From the NCBI RefSeq assembly GCF_044923475.1, contig NZ_CP137338.1, positions 558,001 to 622,000 on the forward strand: a DNA stretch of 64,000 nt, read 5' to 3'. The position numbers and the translations under genes were made by a program. Shown piece after piece: positions 1-8,392 of this stretch. Under the pieces are notes generated by a model. The model was not told the origin of the DNA. It searched no databases and saw nothing but the letters and a program-made list of their open reading frames with translations. Within the stretch, counting starts at the first letter, position 1. Every line of letters starts with the position of its first letter. This DNA is from JAAURS01 sp044923475. GTDB taxonomy: Bacteria > Cyanobacteriota > Cyanobacteriia > Thermosynechococcales > Thermosynechococcaceae.

Positions 1-2324
1 ACTCTTACCTAAAAGCACTCTATAAATATCCCCATCAAGCCTATCCCTACGACCAGCTCGTCGCAGAAAATCAGCGCCGCAGTCGGCAAGACCCTGAATT
101 TGAGCTACTTGACACTGGGATTTTTAATGAAAATCGCTACTTTGACGTGTTGGTTGAATACGCGAAGCATTCGCCAGAAGACATCCTGATTCAAATTACG
201 GTGACGAATCGAGGGCCAGAAGCAAAAACGCTGCACTTGTTACCCACCCTCTGGTTTCGCAACACTTGGTCTTGGGACAAAAATACCGAAAAACCCAGCC
301 TGAAGTTATGCCAATCCGATACTGAGGCAGCCATCATCGAAGCTTCGCATCCCAGCTTGGGGCAGCGTTGGCTGTATTGCCAAGGGAATAGCGATCGCCT
401 TCCAGTCCATTTCACTGAAAATGAAACCAATCAACACCGCCTGTTTGGGATTGAGAACCCTACCCCCTACGTCAAAGACGGGATTAACGATGCTGTCGTG
501 AAGGGGCAGCTCGATCGCGTCAATCCTAAGCAAGTGGGAACAAAATGCTCCGCCGATTACGTATTGAACCTAGCGCCCCATGAAACCCGAACCATCCGCC
601 TCAGACTCAGCAACCAATCAGACCTAGCGCCAGCTTTTGGCAGCGAATTTGAGGGCACTTGGCAAACGCGCGTTCGAGAAGCGAACGAATTTTATCAACA
701 GCTCGCCCCTTTTGCCATGAGCGACGATCTGCGAAACATTCAGCGCCAAGCCTTTGCCGGAATGCTCTGGAGCAAACAGTATTACGCCTACAGCATTGAA
801 AATTGGTTAGAAGGCGATCCCGCCGTTCCGCCACCGCCACCAGAACGCAAACGCGGGCGAAATGCCCAGTGGGTTCACTTCGATGCCGCTGAAATTCTTT
901 CTATGCCGGACAAGTGGGAATACCCCTGGTTTGCGGCTTGGGATCTCGCCTTTCATACGATTCCCCTAGCCTTGTTGGATCCAGGCTTTGCCAAAGCGCA
1001 ACTGGATGCGATCACGCGGGAATGGTACATGCATCCCAACGGTCAGCTCCCAGCCTACGAATGGGCCTTCGGGGACGTGAATCCGCCCGTCCATGCCTGG
1101 GCCACTTGGCGAGTCTACAAGATCGAGCAGAAGATGAATGGAAAAGGCGATCGCCAGTTCCTAGAGCGCGTCTTTCAAAAATTGCTGCTGAACTTTACCT
1201 GGTGGGTGAACCGCAAAGATATTCACGGTAACAATGTCTTTGAAGGCGGCTTTTTGGGTTTAGATAACATTGGCGTCTTCGATCGCAGCGCTCCTCTACC
1301 GACAGGTGGACACCTAGAGCAGTCCGATGGCACGAGTTGGATGGCGATGTATGCCCTCAATATGCTGACGATTGCTCTAGAGCTAGCCCTCGAAAATCCC
1401 GTATACGAAGATATTGCCACCAAATTCTTCGAACACTTTATCTATATTTCGGCAGCAATGAGTCGGATTGGGATGGATCGAGACGAACTTTGGGATGAAG
1501 AAGATGGTTTTTTCTACGATGTGCTGGAGCTGCCCAACGGTCAATCCCAACGCCTCAAGGTTCGCTCTATGGTGGGATTGATTCCATTATTTGCAGTCAC
1601 AAGCATTGAACCTGAGCTGTTGAATCGTCTCCCTGCCTTTAAGGAACGACTGGAGTGGTTTATTCAAAATCGACCGAATCTGGTCCATAGTATCGCCTGC
1701 ATGGAAACGCCGGGAATTGGCGCAAGACGGCTGTTGGCGATCGCCTCCCAAACCAAACTCCGACGCATTCTGCAAAAAATGTTGGATGAAACCGAATTCT
1801 TGAGTCCCTACGGCATCCGTGCCCTATCCAAACTCCACGACGAGTACCCGTATGTTTTCGACGTGAATGGCACTCAATTTCGAGTGAATTACGAGCCTGC
1901 CGAGTCGAGCAGCGGCTTGTTTGGCGGCAATTCCAATTGGCGCGGCCCAGTGTGGTTTCCGGTCAATTTCTTGCTCATCGAGTCACTGCAAAAATTTCAC
2001 CACTATTTGGGAGATGAGTTCAAAGTGGAATGCCCAACTGGATCGGGGCAAATGATGACGCTTTGGGAAGTGGCATCCGAACTCTCTCAACGCCTCATTC
2101 AAATTTTCGCAAAGGATTCGATGGGCCAAAGGCCGCTGTACGGAGGAACCCATCTCTTCCAACACGATCCGCACTGGCAGAATTTGATTTTGTTCTACGA
2201 ATACTTCCACGGCGATAACGGTGCGGGCATTGGAGCGAGCCATCAAACCGGATGGACGGGGTTGGTCGCTAAGCTGATTCAGCAGTTTGGCGAATATGAA
2301 GAACAGCAGAAAGCCCGTGATTGA
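1..2324 (+). CDS. GH63/MGH1-like glycoside hydrolase, 5' end missing
   Basis: The reading frame is open from base 3, so the gene starts outside the window; 773 residues are visible. It resembles cyanobacterial MGH1-like proteins of the glucosidase/GH63 type with an (alpha/alpha)6 barrel. Visible signatures are WEYPWFAAWDLAFH, then PAYEWAFGDVNPPVHAW, GGFLGLDNIGVFDRS and GPVWFPVNFLL near the C-terminus. These aromatic and acidic blocks fit the barrel active site of alpha-glucosidase/mannosylglycerate-hydrolase-like enzymes. The substrate cannot be read from the sequence; a role in glucoside or compatible-solute turnover is inference. The stop lies 15 bp before the duplicated target site of a nested insertion sequence. 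Confidence 0.85.
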   Translation, partial: SYLKALYKYPHQAYPYDQLVAENQRRSRQDPEFELLDTGIFNENRYFDVLVEYAKHSPEDILIQITVTNRGPEAKTLHLLPTLWFRNTWSWDKNTEKPSLKLCQSDTEAAIIEASHPSLGQRWLYCQGNSDRLPVHFTENETNQHRLFGIENPTPYVKDGINDAVVKGQLDRVNPKQVGTKCSADYVLNLAPHETRTIRLRLSNQSDLAPAFGSEFEGTWQTRVREANEFYQQLAPFAMSDDLRNIQRQAFAGMLWSKQYYAYSIENWLEGDPAVPPPPPERKRGRNAQWVHFDAAEILSMPDKWEYPWFAAWDLAFHTIPLALLDPGFAKAQLDAITREWYMHPNGQLPAYEWAFGDVNPPVHAWATWRVYKIEQKMNGKGDRQFLERVFQKLLLNFTWWVNRKDIHGNNVFEGGFLGLDNIGVFDRSAPLPTGGHLEQSDGTSWMAMYALNMLTIALELALENPVYEDIATKFFEHFIYISAAMSRIGMDRDELWDEEDGFFYDVLELPNGQSQRLKVRSMVGLIPLFAVTSIEPELLNRLPAFKERLEWFIQNRPNLVHSIACMETPGIGARRLLAIASQTKLRRILQKMLDETEFLSPYGIRALSKLHDEYPYVFDVNGTQFRVNYEPAESSSGLFGGNSNWRGPVWFPVNFLLIESLQKFHHYLGDEFKVECPTGSGQMMTLWEVASELSQRLIQIFAKDSMGQRPLYGGTHLFQHDPHWQNLILFYEYFHGDNGAGIGASHQTGWTGLVAKLIQQFGEYEEQQKARD

Positions 2325-2401
2325 AGAAAAAAGCTGATTAATTAGGGCTTGCTGAAAAAGTATAGAACGTAGGGATTACAGTTCATCTGTCCGAATTGGA
2401 C

Positions 2402-3882
2402 TTTAGACTAAACAGGAAGGAAAAGCGGTCAGCCGAAGAAGACTGACCACTCGATGATAGAAGCTGAAAGTTGGAAAACATATCGGCTTCATCATGACCA
2501 GTTTGCAGAATCTTGAGATATTTCGCCATCGCACCTATCTGTTATTGGGAAACGGGAGGGATGCGCTGTTCGATTTGATGGACGCAGTGTTGACAACCCG
2601 GAGCGTTGCATCCTTCGTAGAGCTGTCATTAAGTCCCGTCTTTCGTCGAGAATGGCCGAGCATCTATGAAGCGCTCCAAGATGGTCGGCCCTCGCGTCAA
2701 GCCTTGATGAAAGAATGTGTGCGGCACATCCCTACATCAGAAGTGGTGGTTCTGGCAGGAGACCATACGGCGTGGTCACGGCCCTATGCAAAAACGCTCC
2801 AAGACCGTACCTATGAACACCAACCATCGGTGCTGTCTGGAGGCAAACCCGTTGCCGTCGGTCAGGGGTATAGCACGATCGCCTGGATACCCCAGGAGCA
2901 AGGCAGTTGGGCTTTACCCCTGCGCCATGAACGGATCACCAGCTTTGATACCCCCCTTGGCAAAGCCGCAACTCAGTTACGCCAAGTCTGCGCTCAAATT
3001 CCAGGACATGTCCTGTTCTTAGGAGATGGAGAGTATGGGTGTGCCCCCTTTCTCAAACAGACCGCAGACATCCCCTGCGACAAGCTGCTGAGGTTACGAC
3101 CGAATCGAGTGCTCTATCATGCCCCACAGCCCTATCAGGGGAAGGGCAGACCCCATCGACATGGCCCAAAATTTAGCCTCCAAGCGCCCGATACTTGGAC
3201 AGTCGCTCAAGAAGAGATGACGACCCACGACCCCAAATTGGGACGAGTGAAAGTGCGTCGATGGGAAGCACTTCATTTAAGACAAGCTGCCGACGCTCCC
3301 TTTGACCTGATTCTGGTTCAACGACTTGATGCCCCTGACTCAAAACCGTTGTGGCTGATTTGGATGGGACAACAGAAGGCTGTGCTGGGTCAAATCTGGC
3401 AAAAGTACCTGCGTCGCTTTGCCATTGAGCATTGGTATCGATTTGTTCGACAACGGTTCCATTGGACGGTGCCTCAACTGTCTACCCCAAAACAGATGGA
3501 AACTTGGTCTGACCTAATGCCGTTGCTCACTTGGCAATTATGGCTCGCTCGTGAGGTCGTGGAAGATTCCCCTTTGCCCTGGCACAAACCCATGACCAAA
3601 TTGACCCCAGGACGCATTGCAAATTCATTTGCTTCACTTTTAGCTAGGATTGGCTCTCCTGCCTCTGACCCGAAACCTCGTGGAAAGTCTCTTGGTTGGC
3701 CTACAGGTAAACCTAGGAGCCGTCGTCCTTTCTGTCCAACGGTCAAAAAAAGGTTTGCCAAGCCCAAGGAAACGGCTGATACAGCAGCCTAAACCTTAAA
3801 CTTCTTCCCTTTGATTCTCGGTCTCGAATGCTGAATGCTTTCGAGTTACTTTCTCGTGAACGTACTTCCTGTTTAGTCTAAA
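2402..3882 (+). mobile_element. IS701-like insertion sequence nested in the outer IS
   Basis: The element is bounded by perfect 18-bp inverted repeats, TTTAGACTAAACAGGAAG at 2402-2419 and its complement at 3865-3882. It encodes the 432-aa transposase at 2494-3792. Weaker symmetry continues outward about 10 bp on each side (CCGAATTGGA on the left, TCCAATCCG on the right). The exact tips are therefore uncertain by about ten bases, and no convincing target-site duplication was found. It sits between the left end and the transposase gene of the outer IS, so it arrived later and may affect outer-transposase expression. Confidence 0.82.
2494..3792 (+). CDS. IS701-like DDE transposase
   Basis: This is a 432-aa transposase of the type common in cyanobacteria and grouped near IS701. 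Candidate catalytic acids are in LAGDHTAWSRPYAKTL (Asp about residue 90), LFLGDGEYGCAPF (Asp about residue 178) and RRFAIEHWYRFVRQRFHW (Glu about residue 313), giving a D-D-E arrangement. The C-terminus is very basic, with several Lys/Arg clusters suited to DNA binding. The ATG lies 75 bp inside the left inverted repeat. No frameshift or internal stop is present, so it looks functional. It is the only gene of the inner element. Confidence 0.88.
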   Translation: MTSLQNLEIFRHRTYLLLGNGRDALFDLMDAVLTTRSVASFVELSLSPVFRREWPSIYEALQDGRPSRQALMKECVRHIPTSEVVVLAGDHTAWSRPYAKTLQDRTYEHQPSVLSGGKPVAVGQGYSTIAWIPQEQGSWALPLRHERITSFDTPLGKAATQLRQVCAQIPGHVLFLGDGEYGCAPFLKQTADIPCDKLLRLRPNRVLYHAPQPYQGKGRPHRHGPKFSLQAPDTWTVAQEEMTTHDPKLGRVKVRRWEALHLRQAADAPFDLILVQRLDAPDSKPLWLIWMGQQKAVLGQIWQKYLRRFAIEHWYRFVRQRFHWTVPQLSTPKQMETWSDLMPLLTWQLWLAREVVEDSPLPWHKPMTKLTPGRIANSFASLLARIGSPASDPKPRGKSLGWPTGKPRSRRPFCPTVKKRFAKPKETADTAA

Positions 3883-3907
3883 CTCCAATCCGAACAAGGG
3901 GGTTGAA

Positions 3908-3951
3908 AAGTGCAAGAAAAAAGGCGAAAAATAGTCAAACCCCTTGCACTT
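3908..3951 (+). promoter_or_regulatory. Hairpin in front of the outer transposase
   Basis: AAGTGCAAG at 3908-3916 is the exact reverse complement of CTTGCACTT at 3943-3951, and flanking GGGGTTGA/TCAAACCCC segments can partly extend the pairing. The hairpin ends eight bases before the transposase ATG at 3960. Structures here often limit transposase translation; that role is inferred. Confidence 0.45.
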
Positions 3952-3959
3952 GAGTCGGC

Positions 3960-5546
3960 ATGTATCGGACTTCACCCCCAGGCCAACTGTCCTTTGAGAA
4001 CTTCTACCTGCCCTTCGGCGGCAAATTGTCCCGTGACAATCGCTGGGTAAAGCTGGCTAAACTCATCCCGTGGGAAACAGTAGAAGCGAGTTATGCCGAC
4101 CAGTTTAGTGCCACGATGGGCGCACCAGCCAAACCGTTTCGAGTCGCATTGGGAACCCTCATCATCAAAGAGAAGCTCGGCACCAGCGATGAAGAGACCG
4201 TGGAGCAGATCCGCGAGAACCCATACTTGCAGTACTTCTTGGGATTTAGCGAGTATCGGGATGAAGCGCCATTTGACTCATCCCTGTTGGTTCACTTTCG
4301 CAAACGCCTGAGTCTGGAGCTAGTGGGTCAGGTCAACGAAGCCGTCGTGCAGAAGATGCAAGGAGTGGCAGAAGCTACTGAATCACAGATGGCGGTATCG
4401 AGTGAAGCAGCATCTGAATCAGACCGTGATGACGATGAGCCACCCTCCCCCAATCAAGGGCAGCTCATCTTAGATGCGACCTGTGCCCCTGCGGATATTC
4501 GCTACCCGAGCGACTTGAGCTTATTGAATGAGGCTAGAGAGCAGAGCGAAGCCATCCTAGATGCCCTCTACGTCCAAGTGAGCGACCAATTTAAGACCAA
4601 GCCTCGCACCTACCGAAAGCTCGCGCGCAAAGCGTATCTATCCATCTCGAAGCAACGAAAACCCAGCCGTCAACTCAGGAGAAAAGGGATTCGTCAGCAA
4701 CTCAACTATCTGGGTCGCAATCTCAAGCATATTGATATCCTCATAACAGCTGGGGCATCCTTGGCACAACTGAGTCGGCGTCAGTATCGCCTGCTGTTGG
4801 TCATCACTGAAGTCGTCAGGCAACAACGAGCCATGTTTGACGCCAACATCCGTCGCATCGATGACCGGATTGTGAGCATCGCCCAGCCCCATGTGAGGCC
4901 CATTGTGCGTGGCAAAGCAGGCGTGCCCGTGGAGTTTGGTGCAAAGCTATCGGTCAGTTGTATCAACGGCTGTGTGTTTCTAGACCGGCTCAGTTGGGAC
5001 AATTTCAATGAGTCGACCCATCTCCAAGACCAGGTGGAAGCTTATCGGGCTCGGTTTGGCTGCTATCCCGAGTCGGTTCATGCCGACCAGATTTATCGCA
5101 CTCGCGCCAATCGCAGTTGGTGTAAGGCGCGTGGTATCCGATTGAGTGGCCCGCCTTTGGGCAGGCCGAAGCAAGACCCATCGGTGCAGGCTCAACTCAA
5201 GCGACAGGCGCGTCAAGATGAGAAAGTCCGGGTCTGGATTGAAGGTAAGTTTGGTCAGGCCAAGCGACGCTTTTCTCTGGCACGGGTGATGGCGAAATTG
5301 GCCCACACGGCTCAAAGTGCCATTGCGATTACGTTTCTCGTGCTCAATTTGGAGCGTTGGCTCGCTGGGCTCTTAGCCTTGCTTTTTTGGCTTTTCGATC
5401 TGTGTCTGCAAGTCCTTCATGGCGGGATGGAGCGTGACGAAGCCGCTCAGCTGACGATGGGAGAATCGATGTCCTTTGTGTCCATTACTGAGCATTCATA
5501 TCCAGCTATGTCTGAATTGGCGATCGCGTTGCCAATCTCAGTCTGA
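3960..5546 (+). CDS. IS5/IS1182-like transposase (DUF772 type)
   Basis: This 528-aa transposase has an N-terminal DUF772-like region (residues about 20-130, with VALGTLIIKEKLGTSDEETV and NPYLQYFLGF). It is followed by a low-complexity acidic linker near residues 140-165. The catalytic part holds LILDATCAPADIRYPSDL (first Asp), SVHADQIYRTRANR (second Asp) and WIEGKFGQAKRRFSL (Glu). A hydrophobic C-terminal segment follows. The frame is complete and ends just inside the right inverted repeat. The ATG is chosen because it follows the hairpin directly and begins the conserved N-terminus. Confidence 0.88.
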   Translation: MYRTSPPGQLSFENFYLPFGGKLSRDNRWVKLAKLIPWETVEASYADQFSATMGAPAKPFRVALGTLIIKEKLGTSDEETVEQIRENPYLQYFLGFSEYRDEAPFDSSLLVHFRKRLSLELVGQVNEAVVQKMQGVAEATESQMAVSSEAASESDRDDDEPPSPNQGQLILDATCAPADIRYPSDLSLLNEAREQSEAILDALYVQVSDQFKTKPRTYRKLARKAYLSISKQRKPSRQLRRKGIRQQLNYLGRNLKHIDILITAGASLAQLSRRQYRLLLVITEVVRQQRAMFDANIRRIDDRIVSIAQPHVRPIVRGKAGVPVEFGAKLSVSCINGCVFLDRLSWDNFNESTHLQDQVEAYRARFGCYPESVHADQIYRTRANRSWCKARGIRLSGPPLGRPKQDPSVQAQLKRQARQDEKVRVWIEGKFGQAKRRFSLARVMAKLAHTAQSAIAITFLVLNLERWLAGLLALLFWLFDLCLQVLHGGMERDEAAQLTMGESMSFVSITEHSYPAMSELAIALPISV

Positions 5547-5572
5547 AATGACTTTTTCAGCAAGCCCTAATT

Positions 5573-5703
5573 ACTTGGCTGCTCAGCTTACACCAACCTC
5601 GCAGCAGCTTTTGGACAGAATCGACAAACTCGGCAGAACTATCCGCACCTTGACCCAACTAGAGCGTAAAAATCAGAGCGGCGAAAACCGTCGAAAGCTT
5701 TGA
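5573..5703 (+). other. Short open frame cut off by the IS insertion
   Basis: Removing the IS and one copy of AATT joins this stretch to the DNA after the glycoside hydrolase stop. The joined frame is the same as that of the hydrolase and stays open for about 50 codons after its TGA, then stops at 5701-5703. The product would be charged and helix-prone (LLDRIDKLGRTIRTL). No good start codon or ribosome site is visible, so this could be an eroded C-terminal tail, a small gene that lost its start, or chance. Confidence 0.3.
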
Positions 5704-5756
5704 TTTAGCTAGAAAAAGCCGCCCAGGACAGGCTTAAAGGAAGCTCTAATTTAAAT

Positions 5757-5829
5757 CGGGATGACAGGATTCGAACCTGCGACATCCTGCTCCCAAAGCA
5801 GGCGCGCTACCAAGCTGCGCTACATCCCG
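5757..5829 (-). tRNA. tRNA-Pro (UGG)
   Basis: Read on the minus strand, the 73-nt sequence folds as a tRNA with a perfect 7-bp acceptor stem (CGGGATG/CATCCCG), a D arm, a CCTGC/GCAGG anticodon stem and the loop TTTGGGA, giving anticodon UGG. The T arm contains GGTTCGAATCC. No CCA is encoded. Confidence 0.96.
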
Positions 5830-5915
5830 TTGCTTTCAGTACCGAACGCTTATCTACTATAGCCCACCCAGGAACCCTAGGCTAGCGTTTTCTCTAGAAC
5901 GGATTCCAAACCCCT

Positions 5916-6470
5916 TCAGTAGCGAGAATTCGGGTACCAAAACATGCCCTTGATGCCCTCTGGATCCGGCTTAAAGCCTAAGCCTCGATAAAAATTCACC
6001 ACCTGCGGGTCGGCAAAAAGGGTAATGTTGCTAATATCCTCGCGGCGCAGCTCTCGCACGATATTTTTCATGAGCGCCTTCCCCAAGCCTCGGTTCTGGA
6101 AATCAGGATGAATCACCACATCCCAGATGGTGGCGTTAAAGGCATGGTCGGAGGTTGCACGGGAAAAACCCACCATTCGGCGATAGTTGCCGCGCACTTC
6201 CCACATGGTCACCACTAAAAAGCTGTGCTCGATCGCCTTTTTGACCTTGCGCAAGGGACGTCGAGACCACCCCACCGCATCGCATAACTCTTCGAGTTCG
6301 TAAAGATCGATATTGCGGTCTTTGCGGAACGTAATTCGAGACTCAATGCCGGGCTTTGCTCTGGGGTTGGCGGCTTCCCCAATCACTTGAGCGGATACTC
6401 CCATTGCGGGGTCTGCCGTGGCGATCGCCGCGCCACCGTTGCTATTAAACAGATTTTTCCAAAAACCCAT
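5916..6470 (-). CDS. GNAT N-acetyltransferase, Ycf52/NSI-like
   Basis: This 184-aa protein has a GNAT acetyltransferase domain in its C-terminal 130 residues. The acetyl-CoA binding motif A is VVIHPDFQNRGLGKALM (Q/RxxGxG/A pattern), followed by NFYRGLGFKPDPEGIKGMFW. It matches the cyanobacterial and plastid Ycf52 group, relatives of plant NSI-type acetyltransferases. The first 45 residues are low in complexity and probably flexible. The acyl acceptor is unknown; protein lysine or small amines are both known for the family. It is transcribed leftward, away from rtcB, and is followed by tRNA-Pro. Confidence 0.82.
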   Translation of the reverse strand: MGFWKNLFNSNGGAAIATADPAMGVSAQVIGEAANPRAKPGIESRITFRKDRNIDLYELEELCDAVGWSRRPLRKVKKAIEHSFLVVTMWEVRGNYRRMVGFSRATSDHAFNATIWDVVIHPDFQNRGLGKALMKNIVRELRREDISNITLFADPQVVNFYRGLGFKPDPEGIKGMFWYPNSRY

Positions 6471-6513
6471 GCCGCTGCTGCTGCCTACACGATGAAACGC
6501 ATACTTAGGCTAG

Positions 6514-6628
6514 TATAATTCAGCTCTAATTCCCGTGTCGCCCTAGCTCGAGAGGAAACTTGCCGTCCACCAACGGGAAGAGAGGCAGCCTCTGCAATTG
6601 CTTGACTGCCGCTCTCTAGGTTTTTTTA
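6514..6628 (+). ncRNA. Candidate small RNA with own -10 box and terminator
   Basis: On the plus strand a consensus -10 element, TATAAT at 6514-6519 in the context TAGTATAATT, would place a start near 6526. A GC-rich hairpin follows at about 6580-6617 (GAGAGGCAG pairing with CTGCCGCTCTC, one bulge) and runs into seven Ts at 6621-6627. This would give a transcript of about 100 nt containing a second small hairpin (CCGT CCACCA ACGG near 6563-6576). No -35 box is clear, and the minus strand also has a -10-like TATACT here that could serve the acetyltransferase gene. It matches no RNA family that I recognise. Confidence 0.35.
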
Positions 6629-6635
6629 GGTCTCT

Positions 6636-7817
6636 TTATCCTTTTACGCAAACCAACTGCCTCAGGGTCGCCACAATTTCCACCAAGTCAGCCTGGTTTT
6701 GCATCACGGTTTCAATGGGCTTATAGGCTGCCGGAATTTCATCAATCACGCCAGCATCCTTGCGGCACTCAATCCCATCGGTTTGGCGTATGACGTCATC
6801 CACATCAAACTGCCGCTTGGCCGCGCTGCGAGACATCAAGCGCCCCGCGCCGTGGCTGCAAGAACAGTAGCTTTCCGCATTTCCCTTGCCCTTGACAATG
6901 TAGGACTTTGCCCCCATCGAACCTGGGATAATGCCGTAGTCTTCCGTCCGCGCCCGCACCGCACCCTTTCGGGTAACGTAAACCTCTCGGTCGTAGTGCA
7001 TCTCTTTTTCGGCGTAGTTGTGGTGGCAGTTCACCACCAACAGCGGCTTTGTGGGCTTACCGCCCGCCACATGCTTTTCCACAATTTGCTTAAACCGATC
7101 CATCATCACTTGACGGTTGAACCGAGCGTAGTCTTGCGCCCATTGCAAATCGCGCCAGTAGTCTGCAAACTCAGACGTTCCTGCTACAAAGTAGGCTAGG
7201 TCGGGATCGGGAAGTTGGGTGCGGGCCAACCGCGCCAGCTCGCGGGCCGTCTTAATGTGGTTTTGGGCGAGCATATTGCCAATATTGCGAGAGCCAGAGT
7301 GCAGCATCAGCCAAACTTGGTTTTGCGTATCCACGCACAGCTCGATAAAGTGATTGCCACCCCCCAGAGAACCCATTTGCTTGAGCGCTTTGGTCTCTAA
7401 ATGCTGCACGCCCCTATGGAGCTCCTTAAAGTGGTTCCAACCTTGCCAGTTATAAACCGCCTTTTCCACCTCTTTATTGTCGTTAAAGCCCACTGGAATC
7501 ATGGCTTCAATGTCCTGACGGATTTTTTTGAGTCTTCCGTCCAGTTGGTCTGCCCCAAACGGCATCTGCATGGCACCCATCCCGCAGCCGACATCCACCC
7601 CAACCGCTGCAGGGATAATAGCATCGTGCGTCGCCAGCACCGAACCCACCAAGGCACCTTTGCCCAAGTGAACGTCTGGCATCAGCGCTACATGCTTGTA
7701 GACAAAGGGCAGCGAGGCCACGTTACGAGCCATTTTAGTTTCTTCATTCCCTAACGGGTGATTGGCCCAAGATAAAACAGGTTTGGGCGTCGATAACGAT
7801 AACTGTTCGTAAGGCAT
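6636..7817 (-). CDS. rtcB: RtcB-type RNA ligase
   Basis: This 393-aa RtcB-family protein joins RNA 2',3'-cyclic phosphate (or 3'-phosphate) ends to 5'-OH ends using GTP and Mn2+. Diagnostic motifs are all present: VGVDVGCGMG (metal Asp and Cys), GGGNHFIEL, LHSGSR, NCHHNYAEKE and SCSHGAGRLMSR near residue 322, whose His is guanylylated in the family. Length fits the short bacterial form. Neither RtcA cyclase nor archease lies nearby. In bacteria the likely roles are repair of cleaved tRNA or rRNA and handling of RNA toxin damage; there is no local evidence for a particular target. Confidence 0.93.
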   Translation of the reverse strand: MPYEQLSLSTPKPVLSWANHPLGNEETKMARNVASLPFVYKHVALMPDVHLGKGALVGSVLATHDAIIPAAVGVDVGCGMGAMQMPFGADQLDGRLKKIRQDIEAMIPVGFNDNKEVEKAVYNWQGWNHFKELHRGVQHLETKALKQMGSLGGGNHFIELCVDTQNQVWLMLHSGSRNIGNMLAQNHIKTARELARLARTQLPDPDLAYFVAGTSEFADYWRDLQWAQDYARFNRQVMMDRFKQIVEKHVAGGKPTKPLLVVNCHHNYAEKEMHYDREVYVTRKGAVRARTEDYGIIPGSMGAKSYIVKGKGNAESYCSCSHGAGRLMSRSAAKRQFDVDDVIRQTDGIECRKDAGVIDEIPAAYKPIETVMQNQADLVEIVATLRQLVCVKG

Positions 7818-7987
7818 ACAAATTCAACCGCACATTTTTCAATTTCAGTTGCGTTCAATCTGCTTTTGCAGTTTTGATGACAAGGCAAAATAACTCGCGG
7901 CCAGCGCAAACGAGGGATTGCCATTTTAGACAAACCAAACCCACCTTCAGTCGCAGGTGCTATGGATTCAAAACGCTTCGGACTTTT

Positions 7988-8392
7988 CTAAGAGCAGCAG
8001 GACGCATCCTGATGGCTAGCCTGCCAAATGTTCACCAAATATCCTTCTAAGACCGGGTCTGCGTTCATAAAGAAAATCCCTTCTCCCGGATTCTTTTGCT
8101 GAGCCAGCCAGTACCCTTGCAGCCGCATTTCTACCTGAGCGGCCCCTTTCTGGATTAACTCTAGTACGTTGGTGGGGGTTTGGGCGGACTCTTGGTGCGC
8201 AGCTACCGCCCCCATCAGTCCCTTCAGTGCGGGTAAAGAATCGTCTACCAGTAGCGATACCGACGTGGGTTCTAACCCCACGGGTTCGCCGATCCGAAGT
8301 CCTAGCAGTACGCGTCGGCGAATGGTCGCCTCAAAGGATTCAACTGAGCGCTCTAATGTGACGCCCGTCGAGGTATACGTAAGTTTCAGCAT
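7988..8392 (-). CDS. Conserved cyanobacterial protein of unknown function (alr0857-like)
   Basis: This 134-aa soluble protein resembles, from memory, the cyanobacterial family named after Anabaena alr0857. It begins MLKLTYTSTGVTLERSVE and continues with a predicted beta-rich segment (RRVLLGLRIGEPVGLEPTSVS), ending in a Cys-Cys-Ser tail. No catalytic motif, signal peptide or membrane segment is visible. The ATG at 8392 starts the conserved part. It is divergent from the ribbon-helix-helix gene across a 380-bp spacer. No function can be assigned. Confidence 0.65.
   Translation of the reverse strand: MLKLTYTSTGVTLERSVESFEATIRRRVLLGLRIGEPVGLEPTSVSLLVDDSLPALKGLMGAVAAHQESAQTPTNVLELIQKGAAQVEMRLQGYWLAQQKNPGEGIFFMNADPVLEGYLVNIWQASHQDASCCS

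Larger units (their letters stand above)
2344..5568 (+). mobile_element. IS5/IS1182-like insertion sequence, interrupted by a second IS
   Basis: The ends are perfect 18-bp inverted repeats, AGGGCTTGCTGAAAAAGT at 2344-2361 and its reverse complement at 5551-5568. They are flanked by the 4-bp direct repeat AATT (2340-2343 and 5569-5572), consistent with a target-site duplication. The element carries the 528-aa transposase at 3960-5546. A second element (2402-3882) is inserted in its left untranslated part. Without that insert the element would be about 1.74 kb. Its transposase frame is intact, so it may still be mobile. The family name rests on transposase features recalled from memory. Confidence 0.88.
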
